From Aselliscus stoliczkanus (lineage: Eukaryota > Chordata > Mammalia > Chiroptera > Hipposideridae): 64,000 bases of DNA. Of this stretch, positions 45,953 to 57,369 are shown one piece after another. Positions within the stretch are counted from its first letter, which is position 1. The number at the start of each line of letters is the position of its first letter. Location: contig CM066734.1 of NCBI GenBank assembly GCA_033961575.1, positions 77,971,501 to 78,035,500 on the forward strand, read 5' to 3'. The translations under genes were made by a program, and so were the position numbers. The notes below the pieces were generated by a model that was not told the origin of the DNA, did no database searches, and saw nothing but the letters and a program-made list of their open reading frames with translations.

Positions 45953-46095
45953 TATGCACAGACATATACATAATACTCATTATACATACATACTGATTAG
46001 ACTACAGATGTCTTAAAAACATATTTCTTTTAGAAAATATTATATTTCTGTGTACCCTAAAGTTAGTGTAAAAAGCAGAATTTGACTTTTACCAA

Positions 46096-46244
46096 CTAAT
46101 AACAATTTAAAGACAGGTCAGCAAATAGAGGAAGAACACTTTCTATTTTCTGAATTGCTCTGTCTATATTCTCAGTAAGTGGCATATATTCTTCTGCATT
46201 GTGATTGTCATTGATGATGCAGGAGCTGAACTGGATTTTATAAC
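46096..46244 (-). CDS. Candidate terminal coding exon of an unidentified gene
   Basis: A strong acceptor, TGTCTTTTCTTTTACATAG, ends at 46245. The exon opens with GT of a split codon and runs 48 codons to TAG (46096-46098). The peptide looks like real protein sequence: it starts YKIQFSSCIINDN, has an acidic stretch (AEEYMPLTENID), and ends with an amphipathic segment IQKIESVLPLF and LSLNCY. The entry phase (two leftover bases) matches exactly the donor phase (one leftover base) of the exon at 52214-52383, giving a Gly codon at the joint. I do not recognise the family and found no ATG-started frame that would make it a stand-alone gene. The alternative is a chance open stretch; 48 open codons alone would not be rare in this DNA. 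Confidence 0.45.
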
Positions 46245-47479
46245 CTATGTAAAAGAAAAGACACCATTGTTTGGATTTTCACAGCAATTGCCATTGGGAA
46301 AAACTCAATACGTTTTGCATATTTCTGAGCATGCAAACAATATATTTTATTCATTTTAATTATTTTCCCATTATAGTTTCAAATTTGTGATTTTGAATCT
46401 ATTATTTAATAGGCCAAAAGTTAGTTTCCAAATGGACAGAATCTACAGGAAAATAGGACATATAAACTTATATTTATGATGGTTTTAAAGTCTGCCATCC
46501 AACATGTTACAATAGCACTGTTTTTGAAGACTTATGAACACTCAGCTTTTATAAGAGTGTAGTATTTGATCCATAAGCAAGAATATTTTACAGGCATTTA
46601 AAAATTATGTCAGTAAAAATAAGCTATGTGGTTTTATTTTTTATTTTTTTCTGATGTTAAAGTAAGTACTTCTCTACTTATCTTTTTATTTGTGACTGTG
46701 GTTGCTAAAAGCACATCAAGTTTAACATGAAAAACATCAAGGGTTTTGGATAATGCATCAATTGTTAGATAAGGTGGTTTTAGGTGGTTTAAGACTTCCA
46801 TGTAGACTTTTAAAATGTATGACAGAAAGTCTCTTTTAGGCATGTTTTTATTAAAAGAAAAAAGTGTGAAACTCTTTTTCACATTAACTTGGAAAACATT
46901 AACTTGGAATTACCAAGTTATTTGCCTTATAGAATTACTCAAATTTGGCTTAGCCAATTGTCTTTTTGTTTTGTCATTTACTTGGTTTCTCTATTTATAT
47001 TTCCTGTAAAATGGCAATTGTAACGAGGTTTGATTAGAGTTATTGTCTACTTTTGGGGACAAGAATAATAAAGATCCCATATTCTTCCTACTGGATTAAA
47101 TTTTAAAGCACAGATTGTCAGTTGTTCCACTTTTATTAATGTAAACATTGATCAGTGGATAGAGTGATGTCAGCCTAATCACTCCCCTATAAAATTTTTC
47201 ACCAAATCACTCAGTATCATTCTGATCACTGCTTAGATTTATTGTTGCATTATAAGCTGCAAAATGTTAATATCCTATTTTTCCTTCTGAATATATTAGA
47301 TAAATTGTTCTGTAAGGAGGAAATGTTTTCCTCCTTATCTGGCCATACAGAAATAAAATCAGTAAAGGTAAATGGAATAATGCTTGAGAAAAATTAGGTT
47401 TTAAATTTCAAAGTTGATAAAGTAGGTTTTGATTTAAAACACAAATAACTGTTAATAGTTATCATTATATTTAAAGTTT
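46245..47479. other. Presumed intron, unassigned DNA
   Basis: Contains an 82-codon minus frame at 46634-46882 with a fair acceptor-like site but no matching GT donor. No repeat recognised. Confidence 0.4.
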
Positions 47480-47873
47480 CCTATAGGCTTTTAAAAACTT
47501 GTGTTCAGAGGCTGTGTTCTTTCTAGATTCCCTGAAATCATTCCCCTAGCTGCTGGCAATGTAGGCTGTTGCCAGCTCCTGGTTGAGTCCTTCTCCAAAA
47601 ACTGCTTTGGGCTAATTGATCCACACCAATGACTGGTTGGTGTGGGAATATAAATGTCTAGCCTCCTAGCCTAAGTGCAGAAAAACACTGTAGAGTCATT
47701 CCAGCTACAGGGCTCCCTTCACTATCATCACTACTTCATGGGTGTCAACCCCATGCACTTACGACAATCCCACGTATACAAATATTTAACTCAAGTTTGA
47801 CACGCAAAGAACCTGATATACAACAAACTCTATTCTGCAAGAAAACATCCAAATCTTAACTTTTGTGTCTTAG
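47480..47873. other. GC-richer unassigned segment left of the LTR
   Basis: 'ccctagctgctggcaatgtaggctg' (in parts), 'ctgctttgggctaattgatcc' and 'ccagctacagggctcccttc' suggest an older repeat or LTR, but I cannot assign a family. Confidence 0.35.
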
Positions 47874-48430
47874 TGTTGCCGGAGTCTCAAGGGGATCTCC
47901 AAGACAGGGCTAAACCCAAGGCAGCAGTGACCAGGTTCTTGTCTCTGTGCAAGAAATAATTCAGGAGTGAGACAGATGCAGGAAAGAGAAATTGGTTTAT
48001 TGAAAATGAAAGTACACACCTGAGAGGAAAGTGCAGGCGAACTCAGAGAACAAATAGCCTAGAGGAAATCAAGATCAGGGTTTTTTTTTATCCCTCCTAG
48101 GGCTGAAATAGTGACGTCCTATTAACCTGGTTAAATGTTCTCCTCCCCTTGAGCAGGACCCTCTGTTTCATGCTTTTTCTCCTTATTTGGTTCTTATGGC
48201 ATGAGATGCATGCTGATGATAACCAGAATGCAAATAACATTATAATAACATTAACATTAGCTAAAGGTCAGGTCCCTAGTCATAGGGATTAGCCTTGTTG
48301 GGTGAAACTGATTTTTGCTTTTCTCCAGCTTGCTGGATACAGTCACTTGTTGCTTGTGTAACCAGTGAGGCATCTCAGGCTGTACCCTGGAGAGGGTTGT
48401 CAATTTTCTAGGCTACCTATCTGGCCTCAA
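47874..48430 (-). mobile_element. Probable solo LTR of an ERV1-type element
   Basis: On the minus strand the text has LTR-like features: a polyadenylation signal (plus-strand tttatt at 47997-48002) in 'gagaaattggtttattgaaaatgaaag' (in parts), a plus-strand start TGTTGCCGGAGTCTC consistent with a CA end, and GC-rich body. The right end and flanking 4-6-bp duplication were not found. No gag, pol or env sequence lies next to it. Confidence 0.45.
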
Positions 48431-50389
48431 TAGTATTTACAGCTCTGGTACTCTTTTAAACAATTTGAGTTAAGACAAATTTATAACTCTCCTACTCAAT
48501 GTATAATCTTTTTGCTCTTAGACACAAAGGCTTAATTTTTCTTACCATTTGTTCCCAATTGCTCATGTGATTACTTAATATCACAGTTCAGTGTTTCTAG
48601 GCACACAGCCAGATTACAAGTCCAGCTATAGATTTGTAACATTATCCTTCCCCAACTCAAATACATTAAAATGAGTATTTAATTGAATTAATTAGAAAAT
48701 TATCACTTAGTTTAAATAACCTAATTGTTCTCAGCATTGGCAAGAATCCCTACATTTGCAATTAAATATGTGTTACCAAGAGTAGGAAAATATAAATCCA
48801 ACTGAGAATGTTGAAGCTTATATGAAGTGTTTAAAGAATTATAAAGTTACATGTATAGATAAATAGTAGATAAAGATATACTGCATATGAACTTTAAGTG
48901 CACCACAAAACAAGGCTTTATAACTGGAAAGGTATGATTATCTTTTGCATCTATCATTTTTCAGAAAGTATAAATATTCCTACAAAAGCTAATATTTATA
49001 ACCAAAATTTTAGACTGCAAACTTGAACACTAATCTCTGTTATATACTGAGTATAGAAAACTCTTTAAGAACATAAGTAACTATATATTATATTCTTATA
49101 AGATAAATAAGTTAATCATATCTAAAACCAAAGCAAGATATGTACTATTTAGCATCATAATAATGAAATGTTGCTTTTCTCCTCTCTGAAATGATGACAC
49201 TATTTTTCTTTTTGCTTTTTTTTTAAGTGTAAGTGACATTATTTTTCAATAAAATCTGCATTTGCAGTTTCTGTTTCCCCCCAAATCAATGAAAACAACC
49301 ACTTTTATCTTTAAATCTGTTTGTCAGAGATTAAGAAAATAACTTCAATTTGCATATGACTGGATCAAGAATAAGACCAAGAAATGTTTTAAAGTAGAAG
49401 TAATTATTTCCCAACATATCAAATTATGAATTCATCACTTTAAACTATCACAGATAGATTTGTAAATTTGAAACCAAAGTAATAATCATTTTTAGCATAT
49501 CTTCTATAAATAAATTGAATACTTTTGTACCCAGCCTAAGTTAATTCTAACTAAGTGGAACTCTTATAAACTTGATATAAATTAATATCCTATAATATTT
49601 CTGCAATAGTAGAAAATTAATTGAAAAACAATTGCTTTCCTTCAATTGTCATGGATTACATGAGATTTCTCTAAATCTGGTTTCAACATTACTTTTCTAT
49701 GGTCTATTTTAGGCAATCAGGCATAGAATTCAAGCTAAATGCAGTTTATATTCATGATGTGACATTTTAAACAATTTTATTTGTTAATATTTGTCTTTAA
49801 TGACAATTTTCTCACATTTCTGGAGTTATTTCTAGTATTTAATTTCTGATAATAAAGTAACTATATAGCATGGTATTCTCTGTATGCCTGATGATTTTTG
49901 AAAATAATTTCTTTTTCCAATAATCGTACTTTTATTTTTTTTCTGATGCAACTAGCAATTTTTATTATAATGATATTCTTATGAATAATAATGGTATTTC
50001 TTATTAATGCATTGCATGGCTGTCAAGACCACCTGGTCTAAATAGGAGTTTGCCATTTTAAAACATGGAAAAGCTAAAAAAAAAAAAAACTTGACCTATG
50101 CACTGTTTTCATTTTTATCATATGTGACTATGAAAAATAGGTTATTTGAAGTGAGAAAAAAAGAAAATCCTCTAAAAACAAAGCCTATATATCTTGATTG
50201 TATAATTTGTATTATGGTAGAGTAGAAGCTAATTCTGTTATTTACCATCTATAACTGTATGTGTAGGAAGGAGCTTCAGTAAATAACATTTCCCAATGTG
50301 AGTCACAGTAATTCAAGCAGTTAATGAATCAATGAAAAAATTCAATCAATCAATCACTATGCTAAACCCTTAGACATATGCTGTCAGTT
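48431..50389. other. Unassigned very AT-rich DNA
   Basis: Almost 2 kb without a recognised repeat or frame; an A-run lies at about 50078-50091. Within the presumed intron. Confidence 0.45.
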
Positions 50390-50578
50390 ATACTATTCAC
50401 ACTAACCCACTGAGTGAGGTGCTATTATCAGTTGACACATCTGAGGCTTACGAAGCTTAAGTGACATGCCCAAATCATATTGCTAGAACATGACAATAAT
50501 GTTATAAAATATATAAACTTGAGTCATCTAACTCCAAGTCACATCTGTAATACACCATGCTAGTCCTCAGATAGTCAG
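50390..50578 (-). mobile_element. MIR SINE
   Basis: The reversed order 'cactgagtgaggtgctattatcag', 'acacatctgaggcttacgaagcttaagtgacatgcccaaatcat' (in parts), 'gagtcatctaactccaagtcacatctgtaatacaccatgc' (in parts) matches the MIR 3' half. Confidence 0.75.
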
Positions 50579-50952
50579 ATTCAAGATACATAATAATAAG
50601 TTTATGGCTATACTTGCCTCTGTAGTGGATTGTTTATTGTAACCAGAAATCAAATTATCTTCCATACAGTCAGTGATGATAAAAGAGAAGCGAAACTAAA
50701 GGAACAGATGACCTTAGATTTACATTTAGGGAATATATAGACAAAGTAAACATGTAAATTTTAGACCACATGCAGGGAATAAATTAAAATATGAAAGAAA
50801 CTGAATCTCAAGTGGTATAATATATATTTTAAAAATATTTAGAAAATAGGAGTATAATATAACACCATAGGGATATGTATATTTTTAATTTCTCCATATA
50901 ATTCCTTTTTTTCCTATCATTTTAGATTATCTGACCAAGACCCTGAATGTAT
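50579..50952. other. Unassigned AT-rich DNA
   Basis: Nothing recognised. Confidence 0.45.
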
Positions 50953-50955
50953 ACT

Positions 50956-50962
<7 letters not shown>

Positions 50963-50986
<24 letters not shown>

Positions 50987-51400
50987 TTTTATTGGGGAAT
51001 TGGCGGAGGGAAACAGCGTTGGGGAATCGGGGAAGGGGAACAGACAAGTTGCTCTTTTTGTTCTTCAGTTTAGTTGCTTCACTGTTGGTATCGTCATTGC
51101 GCTCTTCCCGGATGAGGCAGTTCGGACGCCGGCCTCTGGATGTCGCTCACCGCGGCTATTGGCAGCTCACACTTGGCTGCCAGCCGCTCACGCTGGCTGC
51201 GGGCCACTCAATGTAGCCTATGGCAACCCCCTGCAGCGGGGGCTGCAGCCCACACCATCACCGGGGCTCGCACAGCCCAGCTCCAGGTGGAGCTGTTGTT
51301 AGCTGTAGAGGGCAGTGTCACTGGCCCTCATGTGGGATCCGAACCGGGGCCGCTGGCATCCCAAAACCAGCGCTTAACCAATGCGCCACTCGGCTGGCCC
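50963..51400 (-). mobile_element. Long composite tRNA-derived SINE
   Basis: ACTTCATTTT flanks it exactly (50953-50962 and 51401-51410). Poly(T) at the left is the reversed A tail. The order is as in the copies at 6938 and 32479. It carries a 'ctgcagcgggggctgcag' element missing from the 6938 copy and lacks about 15 bases found there ('cggaggatg' region). The four frames of 89-100 codons on the plus strand are this repeat, not genes. Confidence 0.9.
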
Positions 51401-52213
51401 ACTTCATTTTGATTATCAGAAATACAGTGATATTCAACCAGTCTTACTCCTGCTTGTATCCTGAAAAAAAAAAAAAGTCTCAATATTGATTCCGTGTACA
51501 GAAACTATTAATCTATTATCTCTATTGCACCAATTGCCCCAGTCTATTAAACTATTGCATCAATAACAAAGGATGGAATATTTTTGTAATATTTATATTG
51601 CTTAAATAGGATGCGGTTTTTAACAATACAGAAAATATGCTGTTTGTATTATTTTATGAGACAACATAAACACAAACTTTTTTGTTTTAAAATACATTCA
51701 CTAAATTAAATGTTGACTCTCACATTTATTTAGTCAATAACACTTGTTAGGTTATGAGTGGTATGTATTTAACTTCAACAAGTAGATTACTTTCCTTAAT
51801 AAGTTGAGAATAGTTTTCTGAACAGGTATTTTTGGATTACCTGTTTGTAATGTCTTATCTGTATTTGGTTTATCTTCTTAGGGAAAAGGCATTGCTGTAT
51901 AAATACAATCATTTCCTTTTAAAATGTGATGAACATGAGATGATACCATTTAGAGAAATTCACTTAGTATTAGATAGAACATGATATTCTTACCAATACT
52001 TTTTAATGAATTTCTATTATTTTTCAATTGGAATGCATATCCAGAGCTGTCATCTGAAGAGAAAAAGTGAAAGGAAAATAATACCATACAAAGATATAAT
52101 CACTCTGCAAACATATTCAAGGATAAGTAGATGATATTTTCCATCTGGACTGATAGAGAGTATAAGGGAAATGTGTTCTCTCAGGAAGTACCTTCTGGGT
52201 AATGTCTGCATAC
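51401..52213. other. Presumed intron, unassigned DNA
   Basis: An A-run lies at 51463-51475. The minus frame that covers exon 52214-52383 runs on to 52050, but beyond the donor it is probably intron read by chance. Confidence 0.4.
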
Positions 52214-52383
52214 CTCCAATATGAGCCACCCCTCTTCTCTGTTTAAGTGAAGAATTAGTGTGATGAAAGTTTCTCGGTAGTTCCATAGCTTGGAAGTGTG
52301 TTGTATGTGCAGCTACCAGCATTTGCAATTTCTGTTTCAGAATCTGAATTTCTTTTTCTCCAAATAGACTATCTATCACATTC
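52214..52383 (-). CDS. Candidate internal coding exon of an unidentified gene
   Basis: The 170-nt open segment has donor GGAG|GTATGC (exon ends at 52214). A possible acceptor TGTAAG|G lies at 52383-52384. With that start the exon is one base, 56 codons and one base. The peptide begins NVIDSLFGEKEIQILKQKLQ (a short heptad-like, helix-prone start), then carries a His-rich stretch and a basic stretch (SSLKQRRG) before the joint. The leftover G pairs with GT at 46244 to give Gly. An alternative donor at AGAAG|GTACTT (about 52197) gives the wrong phase. The family was not recognised. The acceptor overlaps the target duplication of a SINE (52395-52540), which displaces the original pyrimidine-rich tract. 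So it may be damaged or may be an ancient exon. Confidence 0.4.
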
Positions 52384-52394
52384 CTTACACATTT

Positions 52395-52540
52395 CTTTTT
52401 TTTTTTTAAGCTGAGCCATCCTGCTACCTGTTGGCAGCTCAACGGCAACTCAGCTCGGGCTGACATCGAACCGCTGTTGCTCAGAGCTCAGCTCGCACTC
52501 TTGAGCGAGCTCGTAACCAACTGAGCCACTCGGCCGGCCC
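52395..52540 (-). mobile_element. Short SINE, 'ctcagttggttaagagc' head type, at an exon edge
   Basis: Perfect 13-bp duplication TCCTTACACATTT (52382-52394 and 52541-52553). Reversed: T-run, 'agctgagccatcctgctacctgttggc' (in parts), 'catcgaaccgctg' B-box, and 'accaactgagccactcggccggccc'. Confidence 0.9.
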
Positions 52541-52889
52541 TCCTTACACATTTTTTAAGTAAACATAAAGGAACAAAAGTTAAAGCAAAGACAATGCTTA
52601 TTGATTGACCAATCACTTATTTTGGCTAAGTACAGATTTTTAATAATCAGAAACTAAATATTGTGTTATTATTTAAGAATGTCAATCCGTATAAATGTAG
52701 ACGCAGGACTAACAACAGTAGTTGCCAAACAGATATGTATCTCAAATAGCTGTCATGTCCACATTAATAGTGGAACATATATAAAATTCAGTATAGAAAA
52801 AAAAATGTAGTGCACTCTGGTCTTGGATTTACATATTATTTCTAATGTGTTACTTATCTGAAATAGTCAAAATGAACATGCTAGTTGAG

Positions 52890-53055
52890 TTTGTCTTTTT
52901 TTTTTTTTTAATTGGGGGACAGTATGCTTTTCCTGGACCCATAAGTTCCAAGTTGAGTAGTTGTTTCAGTCTAGTTGTGGAGGGCGCAACTCAGTGACCC
53001 ATGTGGGGATTGAACTGGCAACCTTGATGTTATGAGCACTGTATTAATGAGTCTC
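52890..53055 (-). mobile_element. VES-like tRNA-derived SINE
   Basis: Reversed, it reads 'cataacatcaaggttgccag', B-box 'gttcaatcccc', 'acatgggtcactgagttgcgccctccacaactagactgaaac' (in parts) and a 'gtccccca' A-tail. It resembles the bat VES/Rhin-type SINEs as I recall them. It is older than the GGCCGGCC copies and has a diverged head. Confidence 0.6.
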
Positions 53056-53357
53056 CCCAAATTTATCTTTTTTTACCAAGAAATTAATAGTTTGTCCAGA
53101 AACCCTATCTAATAAAATCCCCCAAAGTCCATTCCAAACTAGTTCCTATTTGCAACCCTTTTAAGGGCATCTGGGGAGCTCAGTATTTAAAACAATGTCT
53201 GTCACTGCCCTCTGCTCCAAGGAAAAGTTAGTCCTCATATTAAGCAAAGAAGAGAATATGTATATTAGATAATGTTGTCTGCAATATCTCCACCCTCCAC
53301 CCCACAGCCATATTTTCCATTCTTATTTATCATTTAAGTTCAAATTAAAGTGTATCT
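53056..53357. other. Unassigned DNA
   Basis: Nothing recognised in about 300 bp. Confidence 0.4.
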
Positions 53358-53376
53358 TTAAAATGAACCATGATCC

Positions 53377-53469
53377 GGGCCGCCCCAAGTGGCGCGGTGG
53401 TTGGGCACTGGCTTGGGAAGCCAGCGGCCCCGGTTCAGGTCCCACATATGAGGACCAGTGACACTGCCC
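53377..53469 (+). mobile_element. Short GGCCGGCC-head SINE without an A tail
   Basis: The flanks TTAAAATGAACCATGATCC and TTAAAATGAATCATGATCC (53358-53376 and 53470-53488) differ at one base. The element runs from GGGCCGCCCCAAGTGGCG to 'gtgacactgccc' and stops; the next bases are the duplication. No poly(A) of its own is visible. Confidence 0.85.
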
Positions 53470-54662
53470 TTAAAATGAATCATGATCCTACAATTTAGAA
53501 ACAGCTCCATGTCCTGAAGCCTTATAGGAATTTCTTCACATTTCTTCTGTGATACCTATTCTCTTTTATCTTGAAATTGATTGTGCAATTTTATGTACTT
53601 ACATATATTTATGAAATAAAAATACTAACACAAACATAAGCCCAGCTCTTTTGCTGTCTGTCCCATGAAGCACTCTGATGCCCTGTTAGCTTAGGGAATT
53701 TGCAATTTCTGTCAGATTTCATATGGTTGCATGTAGATTAAAGAGCCAAAATTTCCCTAGACAGAACCTCCCTGTAAGTTGTTCGTGTTCCTTAATGAGA
53801 TAAATCAAAATGACCAAATCATTCACTATGTTTTCTAGGGTATCGGAGTCCTTAGTGTTCTGTTTCTTTGGTCAAGTTTTGTTCCACAAACTCAGTCTAA
53901 TGGTGCTGTGTAACATCTTGACCATAAAGAGAGACAGTCCCAAAAGCCAACCAGTGGGCAATTATCACAGGGTACTCTGTCTTCTCTGACAGGCCTAGAG
54001 TTTCTTTTTCAAACTGCCACAGAGTATTTTCAGTCTCATAGACTGATTGTAAAGAGGGCTTACTCATGCCTATGTGTGCATGTTGGAGAATAAAGGGACT
54101 TGTATTTTATAAATAAATCATTTGGTGAAGACAGTGTGAGGGCATAACATAGAGATTATATGTATACATATATGTCATCTCTGTTAAATTCTCAATATTT
54201 GTCTCTTGGAATCACGGAATGGCACCTAAAATATATCAGTAACTATTACTATTCCAAAAGTCTCAGGATTGGTAAACAACCAATAAATTAATCTAATTAT
54301 CCTTGCAAAAATGTTTTGTTTATGGGTTTTTAATATAAAAATTCTTATGTAATATTATGAAAAGGGATTTTTCAAGATTTCAGATTTTACATAGGGGGAT
54401 AGAATATTGGCTTTGTTTTTGTATAAACAAATATGTTGTGAAAATATACTTTCCCAAACAAAATAATTGATTTATATCAAGGATGATGTTTATCTCCATC
54501 TCAACAAAATATAAAAATGTAAAAACAAATTTCCAACTAAAAAAAAATCTAGCTATCTCACATTAATTAAAAATATGGAGTTGTTTATATGTAAAAAAAT
54601 ATGCACCTTTAAAATATATAGAAATTACTTATGTATTATTAGGGTGAACATATGTCCTGTTT

Positions 54663-54733
54663 GGCTTGGTTTATGCCTATCCCAATTGAATAATAATAAT
54701 AGGCTTGGTTTATGCCTATCCCAATTGAATAAT
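54663..54733. repeat. Recent tandem duplication, 39-bp period
   Basis: A 32-base block starting GGCTTGGTTTATGCC is repeated exactly once at an offset of 39 bases, with AATAATAG between. The lack of mismatch suggests a recent replication-slippage event. Confidence 0.9.
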
Positions 54734-56858
54734 TATTAATAGAGTCAGTCCCTTTTTACTTTCATACAAATGCCATTTTAGAAGCTAAATTAGCAGATCA
54801 TGCTATCAGTTTCCAAAATAAAATGAGTTACTTAAATTAAGTATATTGCTCAAATTAACTGAATCTTTTTGTTTCGGTGTTCAGGTCACTATTTCTTTTA
54901 AATATATTTAGTTGAAATACCACCAAAAATCCACATAACTTCCTTTCTTCTTAATGAGTACACTGAAAATAATTAACCATGTCTTATTTTAATGTAGTCC
55001 TTATTTTAATAGTATTATGGTATTTATGCTTTTGTCCCTATTAATAAACTTGGTTCTAATTCTGTGATGGTTGATATTGCTAACATTTTATTCTTAGCAA
55101 TTAACCTTTATTCCTATCAACAGTTTCTAATTTTAGCAGCTGTTTTCTAATGTATTCATTTTAACCAGCTTTGGCTTCAATGTATGTCATAATTATCTAT
55201 GTGGCAATTCTGATTTGGCCATTTTTGCACCCATGTATCTTTAAGCACTTTTCTAAATGATCTGAGTCTTCATATCTTCATTTGGAGAAGTTATTATTTT
55301 AAAGTAGGTGATCTCTAGTATCTTGTTAGAAATAAATATTTATTAGATTTTCAAATTTCTTAGCGGAAGTTTTAGAAGAAATAATTAACATATTCAGATT
55401 GTGTTTCTCTTTACTGAAATGTATTGCAATATTGGTTGAGTTGTCTATCTCTAGAACCATTTCTATTTTTATAATCTAAATAGAATGGTTGATAATACCA
55501 AAAAATGATATTCATTCATTCAATCGCCAAATTGTTATACCTTGTCACTATTAGGTGCAATGGATATAAAATGAATATATATGGTTTCAACTTTTTTAAA
55601 CTTTTATAATGGGGATGAAAAGAATAAAATATTGTAAAATAATGTCACATTTTTATCAAAGGTCAGCTTAATGCTTAATACATGTCCATACAAGCATGCA
55701 TCTATGCATGCATACAAACCACATAGACTTACGAACATACCCCAATTCTATCTATGTGAAGTCTAACGTTAAATTTCAATGATGGGTCTTCTCAATACCA
55801 TCCTTGATGATTAACTAAGCTCCAGGAAGAACTACTGTGGATATTTGAGAAATTTTGGTAACTCATAGTGAGTTGAAGTATAGAAAGCAACATAGACCTG
55901 GAAGAAATACTCTAAATTATGTCTTTATGATATGCTATAAATAATTTATTCCCCCAGAAAAGTATTGCATCTAGGGGCTACTGTCCTTAACCTGGCTAAT
56001 CAGAGGAGTCTGTATCTCCAAATAACAAGCTGACTAAAGCACAGTAGAATGGTTTGAGGACCTAGATTAGTGATATGCACAAATGTAAGACTTCTTGCTC
56101 TATGACGATTTGCAAATGTTCATTTATCCCAATTGTGCATATCTTCAATAAATTGTCCTTGTTAATTGTCAATCCATAGATTTCTCTCCTGGACACCTAG
56201 CCTGAATGAACAATCCAAGATAGTGATAAATGATATAATAAAGGTATGTTCAACTATCATGAGACTTTAGTAGTGAGAAATATCAATTGTTTTCTGAGTG
56301 AATTGCATTATAGACAAATTGATATTACAGCTTTATGAATGCAATTCTCCAGGGAAGAAAGAGAAACAAAATTTTCAGAGGAATACTTGCAGAGCTTGGC
56401 ATTGTTAAGGTTACTTAACAATGAAGTTTCCTAAAATCCTACAAATGCATATACTCACTACACTTTCAATTATTCTTATTTAATAATACACATATTTTAA
56501 AATACTTCTAATTTTCCAAGTAAGAATTATAATTTACTTGAAGTTCCTTATGATTTTAAAACTTTACTATATTGCATCCAAATTGGCATTTTCAATATTA
56601 GACTCAATTTTTATTTATGTTGCATTTGGCTCTATTTCACATTAAAGAGAAGTTTTTGAGAAAAAAGACATAGCTTATTTGAAAATAAGACCTTTACTTT
56701 CCATCTGATTGCATCTTATTTTCATGTACTTCAATATAACCTAAATCCCATTTTAGCTTTCGCTCTGCATTTATGATCCAGAGACTTTTGCCTTTTGTTT
56801 CTAACATGTATCTTGGAATTGAATGCAATGAATAATGATTTGGTCTAGCCCAAATCTT

Positions 56859-56917
56859 CATTCAATTGTCTTTAATTGTCCTAAAAAATTTTATTCAATT
56901 ATCTTTAATGGTCCTAA
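56859..56917. repeat. Diverged tandem duplication
   Basis: ATTCAATTGTCTTTAATTGT and ATTCAATTATCTTTAATGGT, each followed by CCTAAA, are adjacent near-copies separated by a short A/T run. Confidence 0.75.
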
Positions 56918-57036
56918 ACAAAACATCGGTATGCTTGGTTTACTCTGCACATCTAGGATTCACCTGTGAAGTCACTCCATTTACTTATTATGTCTCTTTA
57001 ATATACTTTAATATAGGTACTTAAAGTGTTTCAAAC

Positions 57037-57069
57037 TGTGTGTGTGTGTATGTGTGTGTGTGTGTGTGT
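57037..57069. repeat. (TG)n microsatellite
   Basis: About 16 TG units with one TATG interruption. Confidence 0.9.
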
Positions 57070-57369
57070 TTAATGACACACATACATTTTAAAAGACCAA
57101 CTGTTATGTAGAATGTCACAATCTGAATCTCAGAGAGTCTTTGCTTTGATTAGGCTCAGGTTAAACATTTTTTTTTTTTTCTAACTATACTGCTAACAGT
57201 AGAACTAAAATGAAGAACAATCCATATAATTAAGATTTTGGCACAGAACAAGTAGATTCCTAAACAATCCAAAAAAAGTTATGGCTATAGAAAATTGGAA
57301 TAATATCAAACAAAGTAACCTGAACCTTTTATAGCCCTATACTTTAAAGATTCAAAATAATCCTCAAAA

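Larger units (their letters stand above)
53489..57369. other. Long unassigned stretch
   Basis: About 3.9 kb with few recognised elements. 53640-54080 is less AT-rich and may be an old repeat. Tandem duplications lie at 54663-54733 and 56859-56917, and a (TG)n tract at 57037-57069. No credible exon with matched splice sites was found on either strand, though small exons could be missed by eye. Confidence 0.4.

Noticed and set aside
46634..46882. 82-codon minus frame as an extra exon between the two candidate exons
   Set aside because: It has an acceptor-like site but no GT donor in the right phase; joining it would break the frame of the last exon.
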